A stretch of 64,000 bases of DNA from Dermanyssus gallinae (GCA_003439945.1 QVRM01000968.1:747501-811500); one strand, 5' to 3'. Positions 47,349-60,479 are shown, counted from the stretch's first letter. Made by a program: numbers and translations. The notes: generated by a model not told the origin, from the letters alone.

Positions 47349-48023
47349 CATCAACATTGTTTCCAACACTATAACGTGCCAAGCTTTTTTTTATTCTCTC
47401 TCTCTAGCCCACGAGTCTATTCTCTCGGGCATTCAGCCTGGGTGGTAGTGTGTGTTTGTGTGGGTGTCTCTCTTTTGCTATGACTGCACGATCAGGCCAT
47501 TGACGGCAGCCCCCTAACGGCTCTCCTCCAGAAAGGCTGGTTCGTCCGTTCGTTCGTCCGTTCGCTTGTCAATCAGCCCGCCCAACGCCGACAGAAACAA
47601 CGACACATCGCGACGACGACGATGCAGGACAGCACTAACGTAATTTCTATCGCCCGCACTCATGCCTCTTTACCCCGCAATTCTTAATGTCGTCGTCGTT
47701 GTCGCTGTTGTTGTTGTCGTCGAGCACACACACCTGCGCTCACTATGTCACGCTATAACCGAGGCCGACAATAATAACCGAAACGCTCATCTATCTGCCT
47801 CTGATGCTGTTGCTAAATCGTATGCGTCGAAGTTGTTGTTGTTGTCGAAGTCCGTAGTCGTTTGTTGTAGCCAGCCGCCGTCCGTAGAACAGAGCTGCTG
47901 CTGCTGCTGCCGCTGCTGTGCTGTCCGCTGCAGCCGCCGCCGCCGACGCTCCAGCCGCAGCCACCCGCGAAGACCGTATGATAATGCCTCGCCGAGCCTA
48001 GCAGCTTCGATGGGGACCGCTAG
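45091..48023. other. Triplet-rich then AT-rich intergenic, no gene recognised
   Basis: GTC/GCT-rich at 45150-45960 with a splice-donor-like CAG|GTAAGC at 45269-45277, AT-rich at 46060-47350 with (TA)n at 46767-46799 and 47318-47343, and GC-rich again from 47500. The frames at 45218-45565, 45658-46038 and 47662-48162 are dominated by triplet repeats. Confidence 0.4.
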
Positions 48024-48122
48024 AGGGCGAGGCTCCGCCCTATTGTTCAACCGGCGTCCCAGAAGCCCTCTCCCGAATTGGACAGGCTATAAATACCTGC
48101 GGCGACGATTTTCCGACCAGTT
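48024..48122 (+). promoter_or_regulatory. Candidate RNA polymerase II core promoter (GC box, TATA, Inr)
   Basis: TATAAATA lies at 48088-48095 and an initiator-like CCAGTT at 48117-48122. The putative start A at 48119 is 31 bases after the first T of TATA, the canonical distance in animals. Upstream, 48024-48041 forms a GC-box-like palindrome (AGGGCG ... CGCCCT). The region is GC-rich in AT-rich surroundings. No coding exon is visible downstream; a GTATGT near 48178 could be a donor. Alternative: chance in GC-rich DNA. Confidence 0.4.
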
Positions 48123-48980
48123 ATGCCGCGCTCGTCGTGCGGCGTGTTGGGTTTATGGCTGATTCAGAGTCGATTCAGTATGTATGTCTGCATGCATTTG
48201 TGTGCATGAATGTATACGTATGCTTGCTCATGCGTAATAACGTACGTAAATTTGACGACTTTTTGATCACTGACAGGCGATCAAAACGTATTTTGTTTAA
48301 ATAGCAGTATCATGTCGCAAAAATGTCTATGTAGACGTCCCATGCAGATGTAACACTCCACAGGCGCGTATTATTTACAACCTGTAAGGATACAGTCATT
48401 ATTTTCTAAAACTCGGCACTTTATTTTGCAATGTATGTACCCCTCACACAAAGACATGTAAATCGTTTCGGTTAGCTATATCAACTTCTTCGAGTCTCTC
48501 TTATGTTCTGGGGTACAATATCGGGGAAGCACATTTGAGTATAATCATAGCATATTTTTAAGAATGTTGATATCCATCACTGAATATTTGATCACAAAAA
48601 CACACGTGATCCCGTTTATGTATTGAGTCGTTTCAAAAACGACATCAATTACGCGCTTAATTAGTAGTCAGACTCAAGTCGTGTATCAAGTACACATGCC
48701 CTTCAATGGTATATTCCTCTTTAACATTGGAATCGCCAAAAATGACGAAGGCACACCTATTGACCACCAAAGTCAACGATTAAGTCTAATCGTTAAAATA
48801 AGTAAACGTTTCGTGCACTTTCTGTCGTTTTCCAGGTGTATCGATATTTTCGTAAATCTTCGTATCATCAACATAATTTTATAAATAAAAAAAATTATAG
48901 AACATTCTGTGTTTAGCAAGGCATACACATAATATTATATGAGTAGATCTTGTGGGCACCCCAAAACTTGCATACGTTTT

Positions 48981-49021
<41 letters not shown>

Positions 49022-49639
49022 CTTACTATTACTTACTTAATATTTGCAGATATTTTTTGGTTAACTATCTGTATAGTTAAGCCAGAATTAGTTTAGGTTA
49101 TTGTATTGAATCACTGACAGCCGATCAAAACTTGTTTTATTTTATAGAAACAAAATTACAGATACATTAATTACAATTACCGTCAAAAATAAATATTTGC
49201 AGTGTATCTATTCTTCAATGAGAGTATTGGCATGTACATTGTATTATATAAGTTTAAACCATTTTAGTCCAAATTGGCAAATTCTACGTATGATTTCATC
49301 GGGGATGAGTCTGTGTCACTTTGAATCTCGCGACTCTTTGTGTTCTAATTGCTGATTCCCCCACTCCATCTTGCCGATTTATGTATGCATATATATTTCA
49401 GGTCATTTTTTTATTATTTAATGTCTTTGTAGTGCCTTTATTGCAGGACACTTAGTGGACATTTGTCGATAAATTCTACACGTCCAGTGCCACGTCGACA
49501 ATAAGTGGAGCGCGATTTTTTCGTTCTTCTCTGGTATGAAATTCGAAAATTGCCTATTTTTTTCAGAACCATCAACTCTCTATGATTAGGTAGAATAACT
49601 GACACTCGAATATGATAGTGCAACCTTCAAAAAACTATA
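48123..49639. other. AT-rich intergenic, no gene recognised
   Basis: Unique AT-rich sequence with (TA)n at 48984-49021. A direct repeat of about 37 bp is seen at 48267-48303 and 49108-49144 (both contain ATCACTGACAG then CGATCAAAAC). No protein resemblance. Confidence 0.45.
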
Positions 49640-49972
49640 TGTGTTTTTCTCAATGACCGCGGGTGCGCTATCGGCAATGTGCCGAGAGGTCCACTTGATT
49701 GACCATATTTTTACTGGCTTTATAAACTACAATTCTAATGCTCTCGCTGTTACCTATGGCTTAAAATACTTTAAATACTCTGTAGACTTACCTGGCATGA
49801 TAAACACCAATATATATGCCTAAAAGGGTATTGCTTTAAAATTGAAAAATGTGTATGTAAATATTGTGGCACATGTAATATTGACCGATACCACATACTG
49901 CAATGCAAAGAAATAGAAGCTGGTTCGAGGCATGCAGTAGTGAAGGACGTTATCAGCCGACATGCATTTTAG
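49640..49972 (+). pseudogene. Diverged 3' relic of the same LINE family as 532-4577
   Basis: The frame opening at 49641 shares the spacing of ORF2 near 4110-4160 (ALCRE against AMCREVH). After a frame break the phase beginning at 49817 reads CLKGYCFKIEKCVCKYCGTC, against CLKGACYEIDECVCRFCGEC in ORF2. The CCHC spacing C-x2-C-x8-H-x3-C is conserved and a stop follows at 49970-49972. At least one frameshift and many substitutions make it old. Only about 330 bp remain, a 5'-truncated copy. Confidence 0.78.
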
Positions 49973-50030
49973 GTATTATCTACCAATTTCTGGAAAAAGG
50001 AACTTGTATCTATATATATATATATACAAA

Positions 50031-50213
50031 AAATACTTTTCGGGCTGACACCCAGCCAAGATTTACCGTCCACGGGTCTGCTTTTTGCATTGCTTCATAG
50101 ACGGACCCCCATAAATACAAATGCGCAACGTTGGGGCTAAGACCCGCGCACCTATGTGTCTCCTCCGGCCGCGAGGCGCAGGCGAATGCACCACGCCACC
50201 GGGATCTACAAAA
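50031..50213 (-). mobile_element. tRNA-derived SINE (family B), copy 4
   Basis: Same family and orientation as copies 1 and 2, lying 60 bp after the LINE relic. The terminal stem-loop is kept (GGCTG/CAGCC), while the B-box region is mutated (GGTCTTAGCCCC on the minus strand). A possible short direct repeat TACAAAA flanks it (50024-50031 and 50213-50219), but it is weak. Confidence 0.78.
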
Positions 50214-52739
50214 TTACCGGTGGCTACCGGCTTTTGCTTGCAAAATGCTATAAACAAAGCATTTATGAATGCACATCACTGACCTCGGCGGCCCGCTCGC
50301 TCAAGCGGATGCGTGCGAAGTCGCTTGCATATCTTATTGTTCATCTATCTACGTATCGATCTAGTCACCAGAAGGATGCTAGGCAAAGGACATGCAGCTA
50401 ACTAGCAAAGTGTATGTCTATCGTAATCACGTTAGCCACTGTAACTACTAATGCTGTACAATTAGAGAGCGAGAGAGCAGTTCCCAACCAGGCTGAGTTC
50501 AAAAACACACTGCATAGGGCAACGGTGGCAGCAACAGGAATAATAATAATAAAAAAAATAACAATAATAATAATAATAACTATGATCCCGAAACAACAAT
50601 AGCGGCAACAATAACAGCAATAACAATAACGAATTTCTACCCTAGTCGTTCGGAGATGCCGAGTGTCCGAATTAGGGCCATCTTGATGTGCCGCGTATGT
50701 TTTTGATGGTGGGGTTTGCCAGCTGGTCAGTCGACCCTCTTGAACAGAGCACATACGAAGACATCCCCAAACGGTGCTTCACGCAGCAGCAGCAGCAACG
50801 GCAGCGTAACAACAACAGCAGCAGCAATAACAAAAACCGTGTCAGCATCAGCAACAACAACAACAAAAACAGCAACAACAACAACGCAGGCGGAGGATGT
50901 GAGCTCCGAATACGAACGCCAGCACCACCGCCACCACGACGACGACGACGACGACGGATGGATGGAGAACCACCATCCAAGGAGAGGCCAAACCCGGCGG
51001 TGGCTTAGCGGGTCGGGACGGTGAAGTGCACTCGACATCTCTCCATTGACAATGAAATGAAGAAAACGAAGCCGAAGAACCAACCGAACGACGCTGGATA
51101 AGGCTGGGACGGTACTGGTCGTTGTCGTCGTCGTCTTCTTCTTCATCTTCATCGCCGCCCTGTTTGTCGGGTTGATTCACCGTTTGCCAGAAGGTTGTTG
51201 TTGTTGTTCTTGCAGCAGCTGCTGCTGCGTTTATTGTTGTATCTGATGTTGCTGTTGTTGCTGTTATTGGTCCTGCTGCTACTGCGGTTGCTCGTTGTTT
51301 CATGGCCCGTAATTTGCTTCTCGGCTGCACGCATTAGCATGCCAGACGCAAACATTGCGAACACAGTGCAAGAAGGACTGGCCAAGTGGATAAACGTCGA
51401 CCTCAAGAATGTTTTTGTTGACGAAGCATAGCAAGTCATATATTGTATATATATATATATATCATAGATATATTATCACGTATACGTATATATTCTAGAG
51501 CTATCATCTATTCATATATTGCGTCTGTTCTAGCCATCAGTATTTGATCCAGTATCCAGTATTACCCTTATTTCTGTCGCTTAACATATTGTCTTTAAGT
51601 CAAAACAGTAAGGACTATCTGTTCAGGAAACATACGTTGTCAGAACGTGCTTTCTATAGTTAGATCTAGAGTAATAATCGCTGTCTTAACTTCAGCCCTC
51701 GTCCAAATACAATCTCTACTTATGGAACCACGTAGTGGCGTATAGTGGTGACTGCTTGCAAGGCTGAAGTGACGTTTTCCTTTAAAGTTCTTTTCAGGCT
51801 AGATTTACGGCGGTTGTTCGGTGAGAACTGTAATCTGTAATAAATAGTGTTTGTTTACTGATACAAAAACTATATCGCGCCGTCTCTTGCCGTCGAACTG
51901 GACCTGGAAGGAAAATAACATCTGACAAGACATACCAAATTCTGAATTCGCGCTAGGCAACGAACATTCTGTGGAAGATTCTAGATACGGGCTTGTATCT
52001 AGCTGCATCCCTAACGAGGAAATTCAACGTCCCCTTACGCACTGACCCCTAAATGAACTACCTAGCACAATTCGCCATTATTTTACCCTGTCACTTGCAG
52101 TTAGACTAACATTATTGTACAGTTTATTAAAACAGCTATATCTTGCAAGTAACAGATCAAGCAATCGGCCGAATAATTCGTTTTATTAGCTAAGTTAAAA
52201 CAAAACTAATCTTTTATCACGAGATGTTACAGTCGAAATTTGTTGGTTTCTGTAAGTGTTTGTATACATTTACTTGACTTTTCACGATAGTCCCACTTGT
52301 GTCAACACCCGACATGACCCGCTTTTGCAATGAAAGCACACGATATCAGCCGTTAACGTTTCCTTTTGCGGCAGCAAACGACGTCGTAGTGAGTTTTTGA
52401 GTTAACAAACTTTAAGGTAAATAAGTTTCGGAACCTCACCGCAAAATGGAAAACACTCAATGGAGGGCACAATAATCACCGACGAACGGACACGTGTTCG
52501 CAAGTAGCTGTTGACAAAGGCTATAGCTGTGACAAAGGCAGCCCTGTGGGTGCGAGCTCAGAGGTCGTACCCACGCAGAGTTGCTGCTCGTGGCGTTTTT
52601 CAAATAATTCTCGTACGGGAGAAGGCTCTTTGTATACACATAGTAAAGGCACTGCTGTTATAGTAGCTTACACGTCACTCAAGAAAAATGGCAGCTTTAT
52701 ACAACAAAACGCCGTTATACATTTCCAAAGTAAATGTGT

Positions 52740-52773
<34 letters not shown>

Positions 52774-52781
52774 TTGCTACG

Positions 52782-52813
<32 letters not shown>

Positions 52814-55800
52814 TAGTAAGACATACACGATGTTTGTTTTAACATAACCTATTTTTCTGGAAACCATCTTAACCAGGAAAAATATGATTCATCTTTTCTA
52901 TCCTTATTTTAGGTTAATGTCGAGACGTCTTCGGTGGAAACATTCAAATTAATAAGAGTTTCTGCTTTCGATGAAGCAAGGTCGGTAGGTGATGCTTCTA
53001 TATTGTTTCGATGACTTAGGTGTTCTTGGCCTGCCTTCGCTAGAAGCTATCGCTGTCGCTGAACCTGTAATGCAATCAACGACGAGCGTTGGTATTTGAT
53101 TGGTACACGGTAATCGAAATAATTCTTCGTGATGGCAAAAGTACAAAGCTACTGTACAGTAGCTATATATAGTATATATATATATATATATATATATAAA
53201 GCCCATTGTATAGTTGGACCGCCAATCCCTCTGGGCTAACCATGTTACCCAATTTCTAAATAGATTATATATGAGTAGTTGTTATTATAGTTCAGCATCT
53301 CTGCTATGCTATTCACCTAATAATGTGACTCTAGCATGCATTCAACCTAAACTAAGCTTAGCCTTAAGACAGACTGCTAGGGCGGAAAGCAAAACATTTC
53401 CTAGTTAGGCTGCTCAGCTACTCGACAATACCTTGATGTCAAGGGCAGTCGTCGCGTCGTATATGGCCGACGGGAGAGGTGCACCCGGCTGAGGTGAACG
53501 GCGATGAGTTGCGGCGAATCGAGCGTCGACGCTACAGCCGTCGAATGGACATTGACAGTTGAACCGATTCGCAGGCTTGTCTAAAACGTCACAAACACAC
53601 AGGCACACGTTTTGCACAGTTGTTCCGGTAATACTGACATGACGCAAGACAGCCTTCGACTACTACTGCTGCTCATACGAATACTAGTCTAGCATAGCAG
53701 TATACGTTTCGGTGGATCACACAAAAATTCATCCTGCTTGGTTCTACGAACAGAAAAACGGCAAACGAAGGGATGGTCATATTCCAATATTCGGATGGGG
53801 TCAAAGCGATGCAAAAAGCGTCGCTGTCCAGCGCTAAAAACTACTTCTGATCGCTTGCCAGCTGGTCGGTCATGGACGAAAGAAGATCTTGTTAGAATAG
53901 GTAACAAGTATACACATTTCAAAGTGCCCCAAAAGAGTCGCCTGTATCAGACTACGGAAATCCTCATCATTCGTATGTACAGTGCAGTGTGTTAAGGGAG
54001 GGTTGAATATATCTCACTCAAAAAAAATACGCAACATGAATAGTTTGCTGTTCTAAATACAGTCGAATCTACATACAGCATACAAAAGAACCTGTTTCAC
54101 ACGAAAAATGAACGTATTAATAACTTTCTTAAGTATAGTTCAAACTTGAAAACGTTCGTTTAATTATCAAGGGCAAAAAGATATCAATGAATTTGCTGAA
54201 AGTGTACAAAGTAAAACCTAAGTATGACAACTTACTTGCCAGTAGTTTGTTACCTTGAGATGCGCCATCCTCTGGAATATTCCTGTGACACAAACCAGAA
54301 GCATCTTTATTGCAGATAAATAGAAAATGTTTGCGATTGATTGTAGGACTAATTTGGAAACTTTATTAGCATACTTTCTAGGGTACGTGCAGTAGTGACG
54401 GTGGACCATTTCGAGGTTTCAATTTGGCCATTCGTCAGGAAAATAGGTGGTTTATGTGCTCTGTGCGCGCGACTTTTGAAAGTCCCGAGAGTTGGCATAT
54501 AAGACCCTCCAATCTGATTTCAAAAATTAAGTGCGCAATGTTGACCCACTGAATCTTCATCAAGGTAATAGTGTTAATTAGGACGCCCTCAATCTACATT
54601 AATTATGTTTACGGAGCACCTCCATTGAAGCCTTTTATCGAGTGATTATGTCTTGCCTAACGACTCTGAGGCATGCACATCGTTATAGATTCCCTTGATT
54701 CGTATTTTTTAGGGTTATGTTAAATTACGGCCAACCTGTGGTACACAAATTGGGAAACCCAGCGTTAGAAAAAAAAATCGGCGTCCGTTTCAAGCAAGGA
54801 GATGATCTGAAAAATCGATTCTTCCAAATCGGATAATGTCTGGTCAGGGACCTCGAAACTGAAGGTTAAGCTGAGGGAGGAACGAACACGCGTACCAGGG
54901 GTTCTGAAATAAAGTTGAGTTAGGTTCGCCTATGTATATAGGCGCGAAAAAAGGCGGCAAAGAGATCAGCATTGTCCTGACTAGTAGCCGTACGACAGAC
55001 ATCGGAAGCCCGACATCAGGACTGGTAGATAATCGCGCTCCCATTATTATTATTATTATTATTATGGAGAAGAAGAAGATGGCGTAGTAGCCTTAGGCAA
55101 GCGAGAGACGAGAGAGAAAATACACAGATACGATAGAGAAACAGAACGAGGCATATGTTCAGACTTTCAATGTAATGTCAGCAATAATCATCATCATCAT
55201 CATCAGCAGAGTCGTCGTTGTCGTCGTCATAGAAGAAAAAGAACAACAATAGTCGACAAACAGTTCGTCCGTCGTGTTGAGTGGATCGTCGTCATCGTCG
55301 TTGCCGTCGTCGTCGTCATCATCAAACGTCAGCCGTGGTGGCTCATGGCCCACCGTGGCGCCGGCGGCGGCCTTGTTCTCCGTCGCTCGAATCGGCCACG
55401 TCGTCTTCATTGTCGCTGTCGTCGTCGCCGGCGGCAGCGTCATCGTCTTCGTTCACGTTATAGCGACGCACCTCGATTGGAACCTGCGTACACAATAATC
55501 ACCATCATCATCATCGTCATAATTCATCATTATCATCATCACCATCGTCGTCGTCGCTATCGTCATCATGAGAATGCAGCATCAGAATCACCGCCAATAA
55601 CAACCGACTATCTATCTGCCACGGTAGCGTTGTTAGTTTCGGTAGACTTCCTACTCCATCCACTCGCATACAGACAGACAGGCATACGGACCCCCACACC
55701 GCTAGCTCCTACCAGATACGCCCCCTTCGCGTTCTGTTTCTCCTCACCAACATACATAATGCAGTACAATGCAGCCGAGATACGAGTAGACGGGACAAGT

Positions 55801-55944
55801 TCGATTGACGACATCAAACAGATAGATTGACGCGGCCACCATGGCCAGAATCGTCTGTATATTGACAATGCTGCTGCTGCTGTTGCCGCTGCTACGGCTG
55901 TGCTGTTTACCACAGACAGTGGCGTTCACAGTGGCTAGCCACAT
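50214..55944. other. Intergenic with triplet tracts and (TA)n, no gene recognised
   Basis: CAG/CAA-rich at 50770-50890 and GTT-rich at 51120-51300, then AT-rich with (TA)n at 52741-52771, 52781-52810 and 53163-53199, (ATT)n at 55042-55065 and GTC/ATC-rich sequence at 55185-55570. The two arrays at 52741-52810 are separated by CTTGCTACGT and followed by GCGTAGTAAG, an imperfect inverted pair. The frame 53738-53995 has mixed composition but no recognisable family. Confidence 0.4.
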
Positions 55945-56050
55945 TGCTGTGTAAAGCATTAGTTCGAACCCTCGTAAGTCTAGTCAACTCGTATACGCCA
56001 CAGTCAGGCGCCCGAACCATCGGTGAATCACGCAATCGCGAAGTTACCAC
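55945..56050 (-). mobile_element. Possible tRNA-derived SINE head
   Basis: On the minus strand an A-box-like TGGTTCGGGCG (about 56016) is followed about 38 bases later by a B-box-like GGTTCGAACTA (about 55970). The spacing suits a polymerase III promoter and the arrangement recalls tRNA-derived SINEs. No second copy or tail is seen, so the call is weak. Confidence 0.35.
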
Positions 56051-58149
56051 ATGACTACACAGACTTGGTAACAGGCCCCCATCTCCATCTCTAAAATTGG
56101 CACATCTAGGTGGGCTATAAACACTACTACATGTCTGTACCTGTTGCATGTTGAATCGCCTTGAATGTCATTTCATTTTTTTTTCATTTCAATTTGAGGT
56201 TTATTTACGGAACCGCAATTTCACAATGCTTAAGTTCTCGTTCTCGTGCCAGGACCTTCAAAAGTGATGAACGTATCTGTGTAAGACCTCAAGAGCAGTC
56301 TCACCAAGGTACCTTATGGCGCCAAGTGAAATAAAAAAAAGCTTGTTTCCGAGTATTGGTCCAACCCTAGATAAGCTCGACACGTTTCCGGGCGAGACTA
56401 GAAGCGTCCATTTCAGTAAGATCGACATTTATTTAGTAATAGTTTCTACTACAATAGTTGCATAATCGTTTTCAGAGAAAAAGACTCGGAATGACAGCAA
56501 ATGCGCATTTTCCACGAATCAATAAACGAATACTTTATTTAAGTACTGCTATATAAGCATTCTCCCAGACCACTGAAAAAATTACTTGGTCAAGCTGTAT
56601 TTATCTTTTCTCACGAAGCCGTTGTGGCCTAAGATTGTTAAGCCCGGATATATTGGTCTGCTATTTGGCGTTATCACATATATCATTAAACAGGCATTTC
56701 AGTTGTACCTGCTTGTTAATAGCTGATTTAAACACAAGGCAGTTAGAAAGCGGAAGCTAGGGAATTTAGCTTTAAGCTATATTGTTAGACCATTGTAACT
56801 TAATTGTTCCCAAAAAATAAGGATTAAGAATGAGCTACATTAGCTTAAGGCTGTTCCCGCTCACATGTTATTAAAGAGCTTAGCATTCCGTCCACTTTCA
56901 TAGCCTTGACTTTACTTTTTTTCATTAGCTTCCCTTTAAGTGCGGCTATTGGTGAACATCATAGACCCTTACGGCACATGCCCATGAAGTATGATAATTG
57001 TTAACTTGCATTTTATTCGTACTCGGCGTCTCTGACCGCAAGACAGAAAATATGTCCGTTTGGCCAGTCAGCTTTCAGACCGACCGAAGGGCATATGTGT
57101 ATTGTGTAGATCATAAGAGCAACGAACACAAATCCTCGTATCGACTAGATCACGATACACCGAGAAAGTTCTTTTCAACTCAATGGACTTAGAAAGCAGC
57201 TATTCTACGTATGCGTTATATGGAACTGTAATAATGGTATCCAATTTGCCAGCTTTGTCTCTTATCTTACCGATACTACAAGGTTCGCATAACACACTGT
57301 ACAATACACATAGCACATATTGAACACGCTATATTTAAGGAACCCTTTATACGAATTTGTCGAAACATAATTTACATTCGCCCACCTTGTGCGTTCACTA
57401 GTGCGTACTTATATATGTTATAAATACACTCGTATATACACCACGTGCTTAGTAGCAATGTGTAGGTATGCTCAAAGAGTTTATATGTACGTGGAACACG
57501 TACTGTGCGTTTCGAGTGATACGAATCACCGAGTCGAACTTCATCATCCGATGACATCACTTGTCGGCAAGTCTTTGCATTGTTCGATAGCCGGTTGGAC
57601 TTCTTACGTTTTCGACCACGCGCGTCTGTGCTCAGCAGCGACAGGACCTCGTTTAGGCTCGGAGCCGAGTGGTGCAGGAACTGAGCCGCGCCATTTTCCA
57701 GTGCCCTCGGCGGGTTTTCGAGAGGCAAATGGTTGTGCACATACCGTCTACAATCGCCATCAGATAATTAGTTAGCGACGACGGCGGAGGCGACCGCGTC
57801 ACTGGGGTAACGGCACACAAAAACAGGTGGTGTCTCAATCTGGCCGATGGATTTCATACTGCAGCGACGCCAACGATAAAACGCTTCGTTTGACAGAATA
57901 GCGACAAAATAAGCAATGCAAAATTAATGTTTAAAACCACGCTAATGAGGGTTAGCCTCCTGCTCGTTGAGTGGCCATAGGTTAATAGGTTTGTTTGTAG
58001 GGGCTAGCCGATATGAGAGAATGCTGCCTATTCTGCTTAGATATGTTTGCTTTGCTTGCAAAAAATGTATGACATATTGCACAAAAAAGCTGTGTTCTCT
58101 ATAAGCTCGCACTAAGAGAAAAGTGTGTTTTTATATATATATATATATA
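56051..58149. other. Mostly AT-rich intergenic, weak open frame only
   Basis: The minus-strand frame 57372-57740 (residues such as SSDDEVRLGDSYHSKRTVRV) has mixed composition and could be a coding remnant, but I recognise no domain. Otherwise there is unique AT-rich DNA. Confidence 0.35.
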
Positions 58150-58965
58150 GGGTCTTGCATAACCGTTTTTACTTATTTTAAGGATTGGCAGAACTTGGCA
58201 AAAACATTTTTTTTGCAATTCTTGCAAAAAAAAATCGTACTAAAATGATGGGGATGCGGTACGTAGTTGCCAAATAACTAAGCTTTTTTTGACAGCCATA
58301 GTTGTAGTGTTTTACGTTGAAACTTTCACGTTCAGAGCCGTAAAATTTAACTAAAACGTTTACGCCCCTCCTTCCATTGGGAACACATATTTTCTTGCCG
58401 AGTTCTTTCCAACCTCAAAATATGTACCTAACGTTCCGACATACCCTTGATGAAGCAGGCCAAAATGCTAGCAGGTGTGCATGCGTTCACTTTCGATATG
58501 GTGGCAACTACGTAACGCAGCCTTATCACTTTGGTACAAGATTATTGGGCACTAAATTTGCTATTGCCTTTGAATAGTCCTTCGGACGTACATTTTTGGT
58601 CGTAATGACAAAATGTTATGGTTCTAAACGTGAAAGCTTCAACGTAAGACAACGACACATGGAAGTTTTATGACTTTTACTCAATGCCCCTATTCGCCAT
58701 CCGCTAGCTTGCGTGAGGTGTCACTCTGACTCGGCAGAATTTTCCGCCGAATAGGTCGGTATGATCGCTTTCTTCGTGCGTTGACAAGTTCTCCCTTAAA
58801 CGCAGATCTTGCACAACTATCTAGGAGAAAAAGGCAGAATACCTACTTTTATAAACATCATCCGCACTCTTAAACACAACGTCTCGGCCCCCTCCTTCGA
58901 TAAGGAAAAATAATCTTCTTGCCGAGTTCTGCCAAACCATGCATAAATACGGTTATGGAAAACCT

Positions 58966-58967
<2 letters not shown>
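58150..58967. mobile_element. Non-autonomous terminal-inverted-repeat element inside a (TA)n array
   Basis: The ends 58150-58202 and 58919-58967 are imperfect inverted repeats sharing CATAACCGT and TTGGCAGAACT. Directly outside are TA runs on both sides (58132-58149 and 58968-59003), as if one array had been split by insertion at TA. A second inverted pair lies inside (58309-58350 against 58609-58652), and another piece of the end motif is at 58384-58430, so the interior is partly palindromic. No transposase is present. It best fits a Tc1/mariner-type MITE or foldback element; the superfamily is inference. Confidence 0.6.

Positions 58968-59003
<36 letters not shown>
58968..59003. repeat. (TA)n microsatellite
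   Basis: TA run of about 35 bp abutting the right end of the inverted-repeat element. Confidence 0.93.
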
Positions 59004-59006
<3 letters not shown>

Positions 59007-59016
59007 ACGCGCAATT

Positions 59017-59425
59017 CTACACGAGTACTGGAGAACTGATTACCGACCGTCTAATCAGTGAGCCGTCCTTGCGCACAACCGCAAAGACGCTGCACTTCTC
59101 GGGCAGATTATCGTAGGCTCTCTTGCGCATCGAGTGCAGACAGTGGAGGTTCAGTGTGAACGGGGTTTCGTTCGACGTGTTGCGAACCATCGTAAACGGG
59201 CCCACACCACGTCTCCCGTCAGCCGTCTCGAATGGACCAAATCGGTCGCACCAACGCGGGTACTTCTTGATGCGCGAGTTGGCATCGCTCTTCACCTGGT
59301 AGAAAACCGACATTGGCGCTTAATGGCTCGTCCACCAGCAGCACGACCCCCACACAAGACTCACGCGTCTGGAAATGTTCAGCACGACAAACCTGCTTGC
59401 ATTTAGAGAATATCCGCTAAACTAG
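59017..59425 (-). pseudogene. Unidentified coding relic with one frameshift
   Basis: The minus-strand frame from 59313 to 59017 (98 residues, ATG start) has the codon pattern of real coding DNA, with G/C-ending codons such as AAG, CTG, AAC and GTG in long runs, unlike the simple-repeat frames around it. Upstream a different phase is equally coding-like from about 59425 to 59310 (residues such as VGVVLLVDEPLSANV), so one frame change near 59305 would join them. A TAG bounds the 5' side. I recognise no family. A pyrimidine tract and CAG at about 59299 could instead be a splice acceptor, making this an exon. A decayed gene, an element or an old integrated sequence are all possible. Confidence 0.5.
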
Positions 59426-60479
59426 TGCACATCGCATATATATATAAAAGAAGCATCAGTTAGAAGCTTAACAAATGACAATGGCTGCCAAAGTACCCAC
59501 CCCGACAAAGCCCATAAAACGGTGACAAACAACATCTTGAATATTATTTTTTTGTATATGCATATATTATGTATACGTTCGGTCGTGCTCAGGGGTCGTG
59601 CAACATGACTCACTGCGCAGGTGCCGGTAAACTTATTAAAAAAAACTTGATGCGTGATCGCGTTGAGGCGTAATGCCTGTAGGAAACAATTTCGAACCGT
59701 ACCGTTTGTGACTTAATGTATGTTTCGGTAGTGCATAGCAGTTAATTCAGTTGGCCAAACGCGGCTCTCCAGAGCTTGTAAGCTTCGAAAAGCCGGAATG
59801 AATATCATTTCTGCGCCGGGATTTAAGTGAGACAATATTGGCATGCCCAGGACATTGGGATACTCAACTCGGATAACAAATACTGCCTAACATGTGTCGT
59901 CAGCTATTCGTTTGCTGTGCTCAAGAATATTTAAGAGGTGTAACTGTATAATGCAAAATAATACCACTAGATATTCAAGCAATGACTAAATGCATCACTA
60001 TAAAACACCGACTCACCCCGACAATTATTGAAATTGATTAGATTCTACCAGCTGGACTCAAACATTGTCAAGCCTCCATTTTAATCAAGAATGTTTAGAT
60101 CATCCAGCAAATATCACGACCATAGGACGACACCGCAAATTCACAATGCAACATTAAATTATGGGTAATGACACGTACGCTGGTATAATTCCTAAAAGTA
60201 TCGACGGACTGTTTCTATAACAATTTGACGAGCACTTGGGTGCGAGTTAACTATAAGAGAGTTAACCATTCATGCGGTGTTTATTATTGGCGCACCATTT
60301 ACGCGGCCGAATAAGCATTTTTTAGGTTTTTACGACGCGCTGTTACAGTTGTCCACATGTGGAGTTATGATTACACGTCTAAAACAAAGCAAACGTTTAA
60401 ACAGTGGATCAAAGCGGGTGCTTCAATGAAAACAAGATATAGTTTGCGGGAAAAGTTATTTTAACCCTCGTGCACTCGT
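59426..60479. other. AT-rich intergenic, nothing recognised
   Basis: Unique-looking AT-rich sequence without open frames of interest or repeats. Confidence 0.5.

Noticed and set aside
47662..48162. 166-residue frame containing the promoter candidate
   Set aside because: Poly-V, poly-C and R-rich runs come from GTC, TGC and CGC triplets. No domain.
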